DNA from: Bacteroidota bacterium
GTDB taxonomy: Bacteria > Bacteroidota > Bacteroidia > JACPRZ01
Length of the DNA stretch: 48,635 nt
NCBI GenBank assembly: GCA_016193485.1
Contig: JACPRZ010000053.1
Span: forward strand, 1-48,635
Reading direction: 5' to 3'
Notes under the pieces: generated by a model
Database searches by the model: none
What the model was told of the DNA's origin: nothing
Seen by the model: the letters and a program-made list of their open reading frames with translations, nothing else
Translations under genes and position numbers: made by a program
In this document: positions 17,139-25,788 of the stretch, piece after piece
How positions within the stretch are numbered: position 1 is the first letter of the stretch
Layout: the number at the start of each line of letters is the position of its first letter

Positions 17139-18926
17139 ATGCACCGGCTTTCTTTCCTCAATAGCATAATTTTCCTTCTTTCTTTTAATTTTTTTCAGGC
17201 AACTGCGTCCGACAGCATCCCTGCCGGTATTTTCAGGAAATGGCGTCTTGAAACAATCCCCTCACCTGACACCGTCAAAACCATTTCCCCCCCCGATTCA
17301 TTCCTGTTCTATCACGATTCGATAATTCATAAAAACAGGTTTCAACTTTTCATCGGTAACGAAATAGTAACCGGGTCATGCCGGCTAACCGGGAAATCCC
17401 TGATTTTTCTTTTTGATTCAGATTTTTCTGATAAGTCCGATTCTCTTTCAGGGGATTCCGCCATCCCGGAAGCAGGAATTATGCCGGGTGAGTTTACGGT
17501 TGTATCCCTTTCAGACAGCAACCTGGTACTGTCCCATGACTCTGCGCAATTTTCCTATGCATGTTTTGTTGAAAAACCCGTTACCCCAAATCAGCCGCGG
17601 GTGCGTCTTGTTCAGAAAACGGTAACCGGCTTTTCGCTTAACTCCCTGTGGAGAGGGCTTATCGGCATCGCGACACTTCTTCTTATACTTTTTGCCTTCA
17701 GCCGGAACCGCAGGGCAATATCATGGAAACTTGTCATCAGCGGATTGCTCCTGCAGACAATTTTTGCCTTTTGCGTTTTGTATGTGCCTATAGTGAAAAC
17801 GGTATTTGAAGTAGCGGGAAAGTTTTTTGTGATCATACTTTCGTTCACCCGTGCCGGTGCGGAATTTTTATTCGGTAACCTGATGAATGGTGACGGTTCT
17901 ATCGGTTTTATATTTGCTTTCCAGATACTGCCCACCATACTTTTTTTCTCAGCGCTGACCAGCGTTCTCTTTTATCTCGGAGTACTTCAGAAAATTGTTT
18001 ATGGTATTGCCTGGGTGATGAGCCGGGCGATGAAAATGTCGGGTGCCGAGAGTTTATCGGCTGCCGCAAATATTTTTATCGGGCAGACCGAGGCGCCATT
18101 GCTCATCAAACCCTATATCGGCAATATGACACGGTCCGAAATTTTATGTATTATGATCGGTGGGATGGCGACTATTGCGGGGGGGGTGATGGCCGCTTAT
18201 ATCGGGTTTCTCGGTGGCAACGACCCTGTCCTGCAGTTGTTTTATGCGAAACACCTTCTCTGCGCTTCGGTGATGTCGGCACCTGCCGCAGTGGTTGCGG
18301 CAAAAATACTCCTGCCGCAGACGCAAGCAGTAGAAGCAAAAATCAACATTTCACAGGAAAAAATAGGATCTAATTTTCTCGAAGCCATTGCCAACGGCAC
18401 GTATGACGGATTACGCCTCGCGGTAAATGTGGGAGCCATGCTACTGGTATTTATTGCCCTGGTTGCGATGGTCAACTATTTTCTGAAAGATGTGATCGGC
18501 CACTATGCCGATCTGAACCGGCAGATAGCAGAGATTACGAATGGCCGCTATGACGGACTCACACTCCAGTTCCTTCTGGGCCTCGGCTGCGCTCCTCTTT
18601 CCTGGCTGCTGGGAGTATGTACCGAAGATATGGTGCTGGTGGGACAATTACTGGGAGAAAAAACAATATTAAATGAGTTTGTCGCCTATGCAACTCTCGG
18701 GAATATGCAATTCAGCGGATCATTTGTTGAAGAAAAATCAATCATCATCGCAACCTATATCCTGTGCGGTTTTTCCAACTTTTCGTCAATCGGAATCCAG
18801 ATTGGAGGAATCGGGGCGCTGGCGCCTAACCAGAAAACGACCCTGTCCGAACTGGGAATTCCTGCACTGATTGGCGGTACGGCAGCATCGCTGTTCACCG
18901 CTGTGATCGTGGGGATTATTTTGTAG
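17139..18926 (+). CDS. NupC-type concentrative nucleoside transporter with N-terminal periplasmic domain
   Basis: 595 residues. After a signal peptide comes a ~130-residue soluble domain (KWRLETIPS, RFQLFIGNEI, FTVVSLSDSNLVL) with the look of a lipocalin-like beta domain. From ~170 onward it is a CNT transporter with about nine membrane segments, including FIGQTEAPLLIKPYI, TIAGGVMAAYIG and GNMQFSGSFVEEKS, which match the QTEAP and NFSS-type substrate and sodium-site regions (here CGFSNFSSIGIQIGG). The family imports nucleosides with Na+ or H+. The fused N-terminal domain is an addition to the classical E. coli NupC layout. It is linked to the upstream DUF151 gene. Confidence 0.9.
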   Translation: MHRLSFLNSIIFLLSFNFFQATASDSIPAGIFRKWRLETIPSPDTVKTISPPDSFLFYHDSIIHKNRFQLFIGNEIVTGSCRLTGKSLIFLFDSDFSDKSDSLSGDSAIPEAGIMPGEFTVVSLSDSNLVLSHDSAQFSYACFVEKPVTPNQPRVRLVQKTVTGFSLNSLWRGLIGIATLLLILFAFSRNRRAISWKLVISGLLLQTIFAFCVLYVPIVKTVFEVAGKFFVIILSFTRAGAEFLFGNLMNGDGSIGFIFAFQILPTILFFSALTSVLFYLGVLQKIVYGIAWVMSRAMKMSGAESLSAAANIFIGQTEAPLLIKPYIGNMTRSEILCIMIGGMATIAGGVMAAYIGFLGGNDPVLQLFYAKHLLCASVMSAPAAVVAAKILLPQTQAVEAKINISQEKIGSNFLEAIANGTYDGLRLAVNVGAMLLVFIALVAMVNYFLKDVIGHYADLNRQIAEITNGRYDGLTLQFLLGLGCAPLSWLLGVCTEDMVLVGQLLGEKTILNEFVAYATLGNMQFSGSFVEEKSIIIATYILCGFSNFSSIGIQIGGIGALAPNQKTTLSELGIPALIGGTAASLFTAVIVGIIL

Positions 18927-18950
18927 GTTGTTATTCAGATGTAATTTGAC

Positions 18951-18986
18951 ACACCCCCCTATCCCCCCTCTTGATAGAGGGGGGTA
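18951..18986. repeat. G/C-run palindrome between nucleoside transporter and thyA
   Basis: A 9-bp perfect stem (18963-18971 with 18976-18984; CCCCCCTCT and AGAGGGGGG) closes a TGAT loop, preceded by another C6 run. It may act as a terminator for the upstream gene. It belongs with the similar C-run/G-run palindrome inside thyA (19482-19513). Confidence 0.6.
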
Positions 18987-19016
18987 TAGAACAAACTTAT
19001 TTCATCATACGCTTCA

Positions 19017-19844
19017 ATGCAACAATACCTCGGTTTGCTGAACCATATCCTTGAAAAAGGAGTTCTTAAAAAAGACCGCACCGGGACCGGTACATTGAGT
19101 GTTTTCGGTTACCAGATGCGTTTTGACCTTTCTGAGGGTTTTCCACTCCTGACCACAAAAAAACTTCACACCCGTTCCATTATTCATGAACTGCTCTGGT
19201 TCCTGAAAGGAGAAACCAACACAAGGTACCTCAGAGAAAATAATGTCACCATCTGGGATGAATGGGCTGATAATGAAGGCGAACTTGGTCCGGTTTATGG
19301 AAAGCAATGGCGCTCCTGGCCCGCACCGGACGGCAGGAAAATTGACCAGATTTCAAATCTTATTGAAGAGATAAAAAGGAATCCCGACTCAAGGCGGCTT
19401 ATTGTAAGCGCATGGAATGTAGCGGATGTAGACCGGATGGCGCTCCCCCCCTGCCATTGCCTTTTCCAGTTTTACATACAGCCCCCCTCCAACTCCCCCC
19501 AAGGGGGGGAGGGTAAAGGAAAACTCTCCTGCCATCTCTATCAAAGAAGTGCGGATACATTTTTGGGCGTTCCATTCAACATCGGTTCTTATTCCCTGCT
19601 TACACTAATGGTTGCGCAGGTTTGCGGTTTGGAGGTTGGCGAATTCGTTCACACCTTTGGCGATGTGCATCTTTATCTCAACCATATTGAACAGGCGAAA
19701 CTACAGATACAACGACAGCCGCGCCCGTTGCCGCAAATGATCATCAATAGTGATATAAAGGATATTTTCGGGTTTCGTTTTGAGGATTTTAAACTTGAAC
19801 ATTATCATCCCCATCCGCATATAAAAGCGGAAATATCGGTTTAG
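19017..19844 (+). CDS. thyA: Thymidylate synthase with an in-frame palindromic insertion
   Basis: Makes dTMP from dUMP using methylene-tetrahydrofolate. Diagnostic motifs are all present: [39 protein letters not shown], the catalytic cysteine in [12 protein letters not shown] (~residue 146), [16 protein letters not shown], and the C-terminal [14 protein letters not shown]. Length is 275, against 264 for E. coli ThyA. The extra residues ([11 protein letters not shown], ~156-166) replace a tight turn between the FQFY and KLSC strands and are encoded by a C-run/G-run palindrome. The insertion lies near the active-site cysteine, yet every conserved block is intact, so the enzyme is probably active. 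Confidence 0.97.
   Translation: MQQYLGLLNHILEKGVLKKDRTGTGTLSVFGYQMRFDLSEGFPLLTTKKLHTRSIIHELLWFLKGETNTRYLRENNVTIWDEWADNEGELGPVYGKQWRSWPAPDGRKIDQISNLIEEIKRNPDSRRLIVSAWNVADVDRMALPPCHCLFQFYIQPPSNSPQGGEGKGKLSCHLYQRSADTFLGVPFNIGSYSLLTLMVAQVCGLEVGEFVHTFGDVHLYLNHIEQAKLQIQRQPRPLPQMIINSDIKDIFGFRFEDFKLEHYHPHPHIKAEISV
19482..19513. repeat. Palindromic element inserted in frame in thyA
   Basis: CTCCCCCC (19493-19500) pairs with GGGGGGAG (19504-19511 region, inside a G7 run), flanked by CCCTCC and GGAGGG-like outer bases. It adds 11-12 codons to thyA without breaking the frame. The composition matches the intergenic palindrome at 18951-18986. Confidence 0.7.
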
Positions 19845-20145
19845 ATGGAGGGTAAAATATCCAGGAAGTAAAGATATTGAAGAATTAAAGATTTAAAGAA
19901 ATAAAGAAGTCAGGAAATCAAGAAGTAACGATTGCAAAAGATCTGTTTATACTGTGCGTGGGGTAAATTGTGACTTTATTATTTCACCGAAGTACGAACC
20001 TGCCAGCCGGCTGGCAGGTTCGTACTTCGTATGTTCGTATTTTGTTCTTAATTCGATGGATTAATAACGTACTTTTTTATCCCGTTTTATGTATAATCTA
20101 CACACTTAATATCTTCACTTCTTGAGATATTAATATCCTCCACAA
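19845..20145. other. Intergenic region with purine-rich degenerate repeats and a perfect palindrome
   Basis: About 300 bases without a gene. The first part (19863-19930) is a purine-rich stretch of degenerate GAAGAA/AAAGAA-type units. A perfect palindrome follows at 19988-20029. No promoter of the TAnnTTTG type was seen close to the aminotransferase start. Confidence 0.6.
19988..20029. repeat. Perfect 42-bp palindrome
   Basis: Two 21-base arms with no spacer; the left arm starts CGAAGTACGAACCTGCC. The CGAAGTACGAA/TTCGTACTTCG core recurs in other intergenic spots of this window (around 33240-33320), so it belongs to an interspersed family and could form a strong hairpin in RNA. Confidence 0.85.
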
Positions 20146-20994
20146 TTGAAATTCTACGCATATTTTAACGGCCGCATTCTGCCGGCAAAAGATGTCCGGA
20201 TCGGCATTTCCGATCTCGGGCTGCTGCGTTCCTATGCTGTTTTTGATTACATGCGCACCTATAACGGGATACCTTTTTATGCGGATGCCCATTTAACGCG
20301 CTTCTTTAATTCGGCATCTGAACTTCATTTATCAATTCCCTGTTCGAAAAAACGGATAAAGAAAATTATCGGTAACCTGCTTGCAAAAGGAAAATGCCAT
20401 GAGGCGGGAATCCGGCTTATGCTGACGGGGGGGTATGCAAATGATTCCATGACCCTGAACCATCCCAATTTCATCATCCTGACCGAAAAACTGCCGCATT
20501 ATCCCGATGAAATCTATAAAAACGGGGTGAAACTGATCACCTATGAGTACCAGAGGGTTCTGCCGCTGGTAAAATCAACTAATTATCTTACGGCAATCCG
20601 GTTGAAATCACTTCTGAACAGGAAAAACGCCTATGAGGTTTTATATTGTTACAAAGGCGAAATTCTTGAAGTATCGCGGAATAATTTTTTCATGGTAAAA
20701 AGAGGTGTGATTGTCACTCCGTCCGAGAATGTCCTTCATGGCATCACCCGTAAAATAATCCTTGATCTTGCGTCAGGGAAATTCAAGGTCAGGGAAAGGA
20801 AAATTAAATTGTCCGAACTAAATTTGGCAGATGAAGCGTTTATTTGCGGTACGTCTAAAAGAATTGTACCGGTAGTAAAAATTGATACAAACCGGATTGG
20901 TACCGGACGTCCCGGTCCGATAACCCGTGAAATAATGAATATGTTCAGCAAACTCACACTAAAATACACGGGTGAAGCGAACAGAAAAAAATAA
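20146..20994 (+). CDS. Class IV (branched-chain/D-amino-acid type) aminotransferase
   Basis: 282 residues of the PLP fold-type IV family, which includes IlvE, D-amino-acid transaminase and 4-amino-4-deoxychorismate lyase. Landmarks are FNGRILPAKDVRIGISDLGLL at the N-terminus (without a clean signal), the presumed PLP lysine in LPLVKSTNYLTAIRLK, the EVSRNNFFMVK motif, and ENVLHGITRKIILDL. No ATG fits; a TTG at 20146 gives the expected N-terminus. The substrate cannot be read from the sequence, and branched-chain amino acids are only the default guess. The gene stands alone between thyA and a TlpA-like lipoprotein gene that has its own promoter. Confidence 0.88.
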   Translation: MKFYAYFNGRILPAKDVRIGISDLGLLRSYAVFDYMRTYNGIPFYADAHLTRFFNSASELHLSIPCSKKRIKKIIGNLLAKGKCHEAGIRLMLTGGYANDSMTLNHPNFIILTEKLPHYPDEIYKNGVKLITYEYQRVLPLVKSTNYLTAIRLKSLLNRKNAYEVLYCYKGEILEVSRNNFFMVKRGVIVTPSENVLHGITRKIILDLASGKFKVRERKIKLSELNLADEAFICGTSKRIVPVVKIDTNRIGTGRPGPITREIMNMFSKLTLKYTGEANRKK

Positions 20995-20996
20995 TA

Positions 20997-21029
20997 TTTG
21001 TTTGCGGTATGAATTACATCGTATATTTG
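20997..21029 (+). promoter_or_regulatory. Promoter of the TlpA-like lipoprotein gene
   Basis: TATATTTG (21022-21029) with a TTTG box at 20997-21000, spacing 21 nt, a good match to the Bacteroidota consensus. The ATG follows at 21074, leaving a leader of roughly 40 nt. Confidence 0.6.
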
Positions 21030-21073
21030 CCGCAATACCGGTTTCACATACACCGGATTAATCTTCCTTAATT

Positions 21074-22504
21074 ATGAAAAAACTTCTTATTATTTTATTT
21101 ACGGCATTAATAATGTCATGCAACGAACCTCCTTCCAGCCAGAAAGAAATCAGTCCGGTTTATATTGGCGGTGTGGTTAAAAACGTAAAAACAGGGATTG
21201 TATATCTCAATAAGGATCTTCCTTTTGAAGTGCAAAAAATTGATTCCGCAATGCTTGATTCGACAGGAAGGTTTGTCATGCGGCTGTCGGTAAATGATTC
21301 GGATTATTATTTGCTGCAGGCAGGGAATGAATATGCCAGGTTGTATCTTATACCCGGTGACAGTTTAAATATATTTGCCGATGGACTTGATTTTGACCGT
21401 TCTCTCCGCTTTGGGGGCATCGGTGCCGAAGTCAATAATTACCTGGCGCAGAAATTAGTCACCCGGTATGCCGTACAGTCCGATTTTGCTGCGATGTATT
21501 CATTGGAACCTGCATCCTTTACCGCTCAAACTGATTCTGTACGTAAATCTATGGACGAGAAATTACTGACCCTTGCCGCTTTACAATCACCCGCTGACAG
21601 TCAATTTATTGAAAAAGAAAAATCGGAAATATTGTACTGGTGGGCAGCGCTGAGAGAAGAATATCCGAACAGGCATAGATACCTTACCAAAAATGATTCA
21701 CTTGACCTGCCTGCGGATTTTTATTCTTTCAGAGACCTGTTGTCTTTAAACCGTGCTGACCTCCTGGAAATAAAATCCTATAATCGTTATATTCAAAAGC
21801 GGATGAATATCGAAGCGGAAAAGGAAATTGAAAAGGATACTGTTTTGATGAGCCAGGATAATGGGTTTTCTGTTGCCAGATTCAGCGTGGCTAAACAATT
21901 GTTTACCGATGAGCAAACCCGGAACTTCATACTTACAACCATATTGGAGGAACAGTTCATGTATTCGGGTGTTGAAAACACAAAGGAAATGTATGAAGAA
22001 TTCAACAAATTATGCACCAGTGAAGAGTACAGGAATAAGATCAAAGCGATAAGGGCCAACTGGGATAAAATTGCCGGAGGGATGCCTGCCCCTGATTTTA
22101 TTGCCACCGACATCAAAGGCGACACTTTTACCCTTGACAGGTTTACCGGGAAATACGTATATCTTGATATATGGGCAACATGGTGCGGTCCATGCAGGCA
22201 GGAAATTCCTGTCCTTGAAAAATTGCAGGAAGAATTCAAAAAAGCGAATGTCGTTTTCATGAGCGTATCGGTGGATGAAAATAAAGAAGCATGGGTTAAA
22301 ATGGTAACCGAAAAAAAGATGAAGGGGATACAGGTTTACACTGAAAATGACTGGAATTCAGTCCTTGCGAAAGAGTACTATGTAAAATCAATCCCCCGCT
22401 TTATTCTTATTGATAAACAGGGTAACATCATTAACGCCAACGCTCCCCGGCCTTCAGGTAACATCAGAGAAGTGCTGAAAGGACTTGAAGGGATAAACAG
22501 TTAA
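21074..22504 (+). CDS. TlpA/ResA-like thioredoxin-fold lipoprotein
   Basis: 476 residues. The signal ends in a lipobox (ALIMSC, Cys16), so the protein is a lipoprotein in the cell envelope. Residues ~25-330 resemble the DUF4369-type beta domain plus helical region common in Bacteroidota TlpA proteins. The C-terminal ~140 residues are a thioredoxin fold with the redox motif CGPC in IWATWCGPCRQEIPVLEKL and the cis-Pro loop near KSIPRFILID. It probably reduces or shuffles disulfides in the periplasm, as ResA does in cytochrome c maturation, but the partner is unknown. Confidence 0.92.
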   Translation: MKKLLIILFTALIMSCNEPPSSQKEISPVYIGGVVKNVKTGIVYLNKDLPFEVQKIDSAMLDSTGRFVMRLSVNDSDYYLLQAGNEYARLYLIPGDSLNIFADGLDFDRSLRFGGIGAEVNNYLAQKLVTRYAVQSDFAAMYSLEPASFTAQTDSVRKSMDEKLLTLAALQSPADSQFIEKEKSEILYWWAALREEYPNRHRYLTKNDSLDLPADFYSFRDLLSLNRADLLEIKSYNRYIQKRMNIEAEKEIEKDTVLMSQDNGFSVARFSVAKQLFTDEQTRNFILTTILEEQFMYSGVENTKEMYEEFNKLCTSEEYRNKIKAIRANWDKIAGGMPAPDFIATDIKGDTFTLDRFTGKYVYLDIWATWCGPCRQEIPVLEKLQEEFKKANVVFMSVSVDENKEAWVKMVTEKKMKGIQVYTENDWNSVLAKEYYVKSIPRFILIDKQGNIINANAPRPSGNIREVLKGLEGINS

Positions 22505-22544
22505 TCGCTTACCTGAAATATTAACCGTTAATTGAATTTGCATC

Positions 22545-23156
22545 ATGCTGCTGCGAGTAAGTTCTTCATTTCCGGAACAGCGCAAGATCAACCTGGTATC
22601 GGAATGCCTTAAAAAAGGGGGGGTAATTATTTATCCTACCGATACCGTTTACGGATTCGGCTGCGACATCCGCAACCATGAAGCCATTGAAAAGATTTGC
22701 CGGCTGAAAGGGATGGATGCGCAAAAATCCAACTTCTCTTTTATCTGTCATGACCTAAGCCACCTTTCGGATTTCTGCAAGCAAATAGATACTCCGGTAT
22801 ATAAAATGATGAAAAGGAATTTACCCGGCCCATTTACCTTCATTCTGCAGGCGAATAACCGCGTACCGCGCATGTTCAAGAACAAGAGAAAAACCGTAGG
22901 GATACGGGTTCCCAAAAATCTTATTGCAAAACAAATCGTTCTTACGATTGCCAATCCTATTCTCTCATCAACGGTTCATGACGATGATGATATCCTTGAA
23001 TATGCGACCGATCCCGGGAAAATCCACAATAAATATAAAAACATAGTGGATATTGTCATTGATGGCGGCCCGGGCGGAAACCAACCTTCTACGGTGGTAG
23101 ATTGTACAGGCGATTCCTGTATAGTGGTGAGGCAGGGAAAAGGAATACTTTTATAG
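22545..23156 (+). CDS. Sua5/YciO/YrdC-family protein, closest to YciO
   Basis: 203 residues. The YrdC fold is seen in GGVIIYPTDTVYGFGCDIRN, GPFTFILQANNRVPRMF, KTVGIRVPKN and a C-terminal GQKPTTV-like segment (GGNQPSTVVDCTGD). Family members TsaC/Sua5 make threonylcarbamoyl-AMP for tRNA t6A. The KRSN-type lysine/serine motif of TsaC is replaced by GMDAQKSNFSFICHDLS, the pattern of YciO, whose role is less certain. Gly-Gly at the start of the domain is encoded by a G7 run (22617-22623). It lies 40 nt after the lipoprotein gene. Confidence 0.88.
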   Translation: MLLRVSSSFPEQRKINLVSECLKKGGVIIYPTDTVYGFGCDIRNHEAIEKICRLKGMDAQKSNFSFICHDLSHLSDFCKQIDTPVYKMMKRNLPGPFTFILQANNRVPRMFKNKRKTVGIRVPKNLIAKQIVLTIANPILSSTVHDDDDILEYATDPGKIHNKYKNIVDIVIDGGPGGNQPSTVVDCTGDSCIVVRQGKGILL

Positions 23157-23245
23157 GTGACCCAAATAACTAAAATTACAATAGATATTTTGTCACTTCG
23201 CTTCAGGGTTTCTGATAAATTTTGATTTTCCAATCCTCTTTTTCT

Positions 23246-24400
23246 TTGACTAAAAAAAACATCGCCATCCTCGGTTCTACCGGCTCCATCGGCACCCAGG
23301 CGCTTGAAGTGATACGAAACCATCCTGCTTCCTTCGGAGTTGAAATTCTTACCGCCAATTCAAATGCAGGTCTTCTTATCCGGCAGGCGCTGGAATTTCA
23401 TCCCAATGCAGTCGCCATTGCCGATGAAACAAAATATGAAGAAGTAAAAAAAGGCCTTTTCCCGAAAGGAATAAAGGTCTTTGCCGGTACTGATGCCATT
23501 GAGCAACTGATGGAAATGGAAAGTATTGACATGGTTCTTGCCGCTATGGTCGGGTTTGCAGGTCTGAAACCGGTAGTAAAGGCGATTGCCAGTAAAAAAG
23601 ATATAGCCCTTGCCAATAAAGAAACCCTCGTAGTTGCCGGTGAACTGATTTCAAAACTGATTAATGATCATAACACCGGGATTATTCCTGTTGATTCGGA
23701 ACATTCCGCCATCTTTCAATGCCTTGCCGGTGAAAATAACAATCCCGTTGAAAAAATTTACCTTACCGCATCCGGGGGACCGTTCCGCGGGAAAAAAAGA
23801 GATGCACTTGAAAAGGTGACCCCGCATGAAGCGCTGAAACATCCGAACTGGAATATGGGTGCAAAAATAACCGTTGATTCGGCAACATTGATGAACAAGG
23901 GACTTGAAGTAATTGAAGCGCACTGGCTCTTTAACCTGCCACCGGACAGGATTGACGTTGTTATTCATCCTCAATCAATTGTTCATTCCATCGTGCAGTT
24001 TGAAGACGGTTCCATGAAAGCGCAGATGGGCCTGCCCGATATGCGGCTTCCCATCCTCTATGCTCTCGGCTATCCGGTCCGTCTTAAATCGGATTTTCCG
24101 AGATTCAATTTTACCGCTTATCCTGCGCTTACCTTTGAAATGCCCGACATGACCACCTTCCGCAATCTTGACCTCGCCTACAACGCTATTGCCGGGGGCG
24201 GAAACAAACCATGCATCCTGAATGCGGCCAACGAAGTTGCAGTGGATGCTTTTCTCAAAGAAAAAATTTCATTCCTCCGCATCCCTGACATTATAGGAGA
24301 TTGCCTGAATAAAATCCGGTTCATGAAAAATCCGGGTTTAGAGGACTTACATGATACAGACCGGGAAACCCGTAAATTTGCACTTTCACTTATTAACTGA
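23246..24400 (+). CDS. dxr: 1-deoxy-D-xylulose 5-phosphate reductoisomerase
   Basis: Second step of the MEP isoprenoid pathway: converts DXP to 2-C-methyl-D-erythritol 4-phosphate with NADPH. Clear motifs are the NADPH loop ILGSTGSIGTQALEVI, ALANKETLVVAG, the metal-site PVDSEHSAIFQCL, LTASGGPFRG and MGAKITVDSATLMNKGLE. The start is TTG at 23246 (MTKKNIAILG), since no ATG is available; a TTG at 23222 would add eight residues. The length of 384 is normal. It lies directly upstream of rseP (3 nt apart), a pairing seen widely in bacteria. Confidence 0.96.
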   Translation: MTKKNIAILGSTGSIGTQALEVIRNHPASFGVEILTANSNAGLLIRQALEFHPNAVAIADETKYEEVKKGLFPKGIKVFAGTDAIEQLMEMESIDMVLAAMVGFAGLKPVVKAIASKKDIALANKETLVVAGELISKLINDHNTGIIPVDSEHSAIFQCLAGENNNPVEKIYLTASGGPFRGKKRDALEKVTPHEALKHPNWNMGAKITVDSATLMNKGLEVIEAHWLFNLPPDRIDVVIHPQSIVHSIVQFEDGSMKAQMGLPDMRLPILYALGYPVRLKSDFPRFNFTAYPALTFEMPDMTTFRNLDLAYNAIAGGGNKPCILNAANEVAVDAFLKEKISFLRIPDIIGDCLNKIRFMKNPGLEDLHDTDRETRKFALSLIN

Positions 24401-24403
24401 ATT

Positions 24404-25729
24404 ATGGAAACATTGGTAATGATCAGCCAGGTTTTACTTGGATTATCCATTTTAATCATATTGCATGAATTGGGTCATTTTATGGCTGCCCGTCTCTTTG
24501 GGATCAAAGTGGAAAAATTTTTCCTCTTCTTTGACATTAACGATATAAAATTATTCAGTTTTAAAAAGCGGGATACCGAATACGGAGTAGGGTGGCTTCC
24601 GCTTGGCGGTTACGTGAAAATTGCCGGCATGATTGATGAATCGCTTGATACCAATGCATTGAAACAACCCCCGCAACCCTGGGAATTCCGTTCAAAACCG
24701 GCATGGCAGAAACTGATTGTAATGATAGGGGGGGTTACAGTAAACCTCTTTCTCGGTATAGGTATTTTTGCAATTATCACTTACCTCTTTGGGGAATCAT
24801 ATGTCCCTATGAACCAGGTGAAATACGGTATAGTGGCATCAGAACAGGCAAAGGAACTGGGGTTGCAGACAGGTGATAATATATTATCCGTCAATGGAAA
24901 GGCGGTTGAACGGTTTTCCGATGTGGCAAATCTGAAAATTTTCCTTGAAAATAACGTTGTCATAACAGTCGAACGGAACGGCCAGGTTATTGATATTCCC
25001 GTACCTCCGGATTTTCTGAATAAAATTTCAAAACTCAAGGATTATAATTTCATTGGAATCAGGCAGACATTTTATGTGAAAGATATTGTTCAGGGAAGCA
25101 ATGCCTGGAAAGCCGGGTTATTACCTGGCGATATAATCATTGAAGCCGCTGGAATTCCCATTCAGTTTTTTGACGAATTCAAGGAAGCGCTGAATAATAA
25201 TTCCGGGAAAGAAATGCCGGTTGCTGTCATGCGCAATGATGAGAAAATAAATCTTGCGGTTCTGGTTGATGAAAAGGGATTGATCGGTATTGCACTTGGG
25301 TTTGAAGAGTTAAATGAAGAAATAATCCGTTACGGGATATTTGAATCCATCGGCAGGGGAACTTACCGTGCGTTTGAAACCCTCGCGCTGAACATTAAAG
25401 GAATGGGAAAAATAATACGCGGTGAAATTTCAGCGTCCGATAATCTTACGGGTCCGGTTGGCATAGCAAAAGTTTATGGCGGTACCTGGGACTGGCAGAA
25501 ATTCTGGATCCTTACAGGGGTTCTCTCCATTGTTCTCGCCCTGATGAACATTCTTCCCATCCCCGCCCTTGACGGTGGATTTGTCATGTTTCTTACCTAT
25601 GAGGCGGTGACAGGAAAAAAACTCAGCGATAAATTCATGGAAAACACCCAACGTGTCGGAATGGCCATCCTTGGCGCTCTTATGGTGCTGATAATAGGGA
25701 ATGATATCTGGAAGTTGATAGCCGGGTAA
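24404..25729 (+). CDS. rseP: Site-2 membrane metalloprotease RseP
   Basis: 441 residues. The zinc site HELGH is in the first membrane helix (IILHELGHFMAARLFG) and the second metal motif is NILPIPALDGG near the C-terminus. Two PDZ-like regions (LGLQTGDNILSVNGK and AGLLPGDIIIEAAG) lie between. RseP cuts anti-sigma factors and remnant signal peptides within the inner membrane. It is co-transcribed with dxr and followed by a strong hairpin terminator. Gly-Gly near residue 110 is encoded by a G7 run (24728-24734). Confidence 0.96.
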   Translation: METLVMISQVLLGLSILIILHELGHFMAARLFGIKVEKFFLFFDINDIKLFSFKKRDTEYGVGWLPLGGYVKIAGMIDESLDTNALKQPPQPWEFRSKPAWQKLIVMIGGVTVNLFLGIGIFAIITYLFGESYVPMNQVKYGIVASEQAKELGLQTGDNILSVNGKAVERFSDVANLKIFLENNVVITVERNGQVIDIPVPPDFLNKISKLKDYNFIGIRQTFYVKDIVQGSNAWKAGLLPGDIIIEAAGIPIQFFDEFKEALNNNSGKEMPVAVMRNDEKINLAVLVDEKGLIGIALGFEELNEEIIRYGIFESIGRGTYRAFETLALNIKGMGKIIRGEISASDNLTGPVGIAKVYGGTWDWQKFWILTGVLSIVLALMNILPIPALDGGFVMFLTYEAVTGKKLSDKFMENTQRVGMAILGALMVLIIGNDIWKLIAG

Positions 25730-25738
25730 TTCCCACCG

Positions 25739-25774
25739 AAACATCCGAAGTTTTAAAAACTTCGGATGTTTTAT
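25739..25774. terminator. Bidirectional hairpin terminator between rseP and the MFS gene
   Basis: A 16-base arm (AAACATCCGAAGTTTT) is followed one base later by its exact reverse complement and then T residues. It lies between two convergent stops, so it can end transcripts from both sides. Confidence 0.85.
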
Positions 25775-25788
25775 CACCTGTCTCCCGT

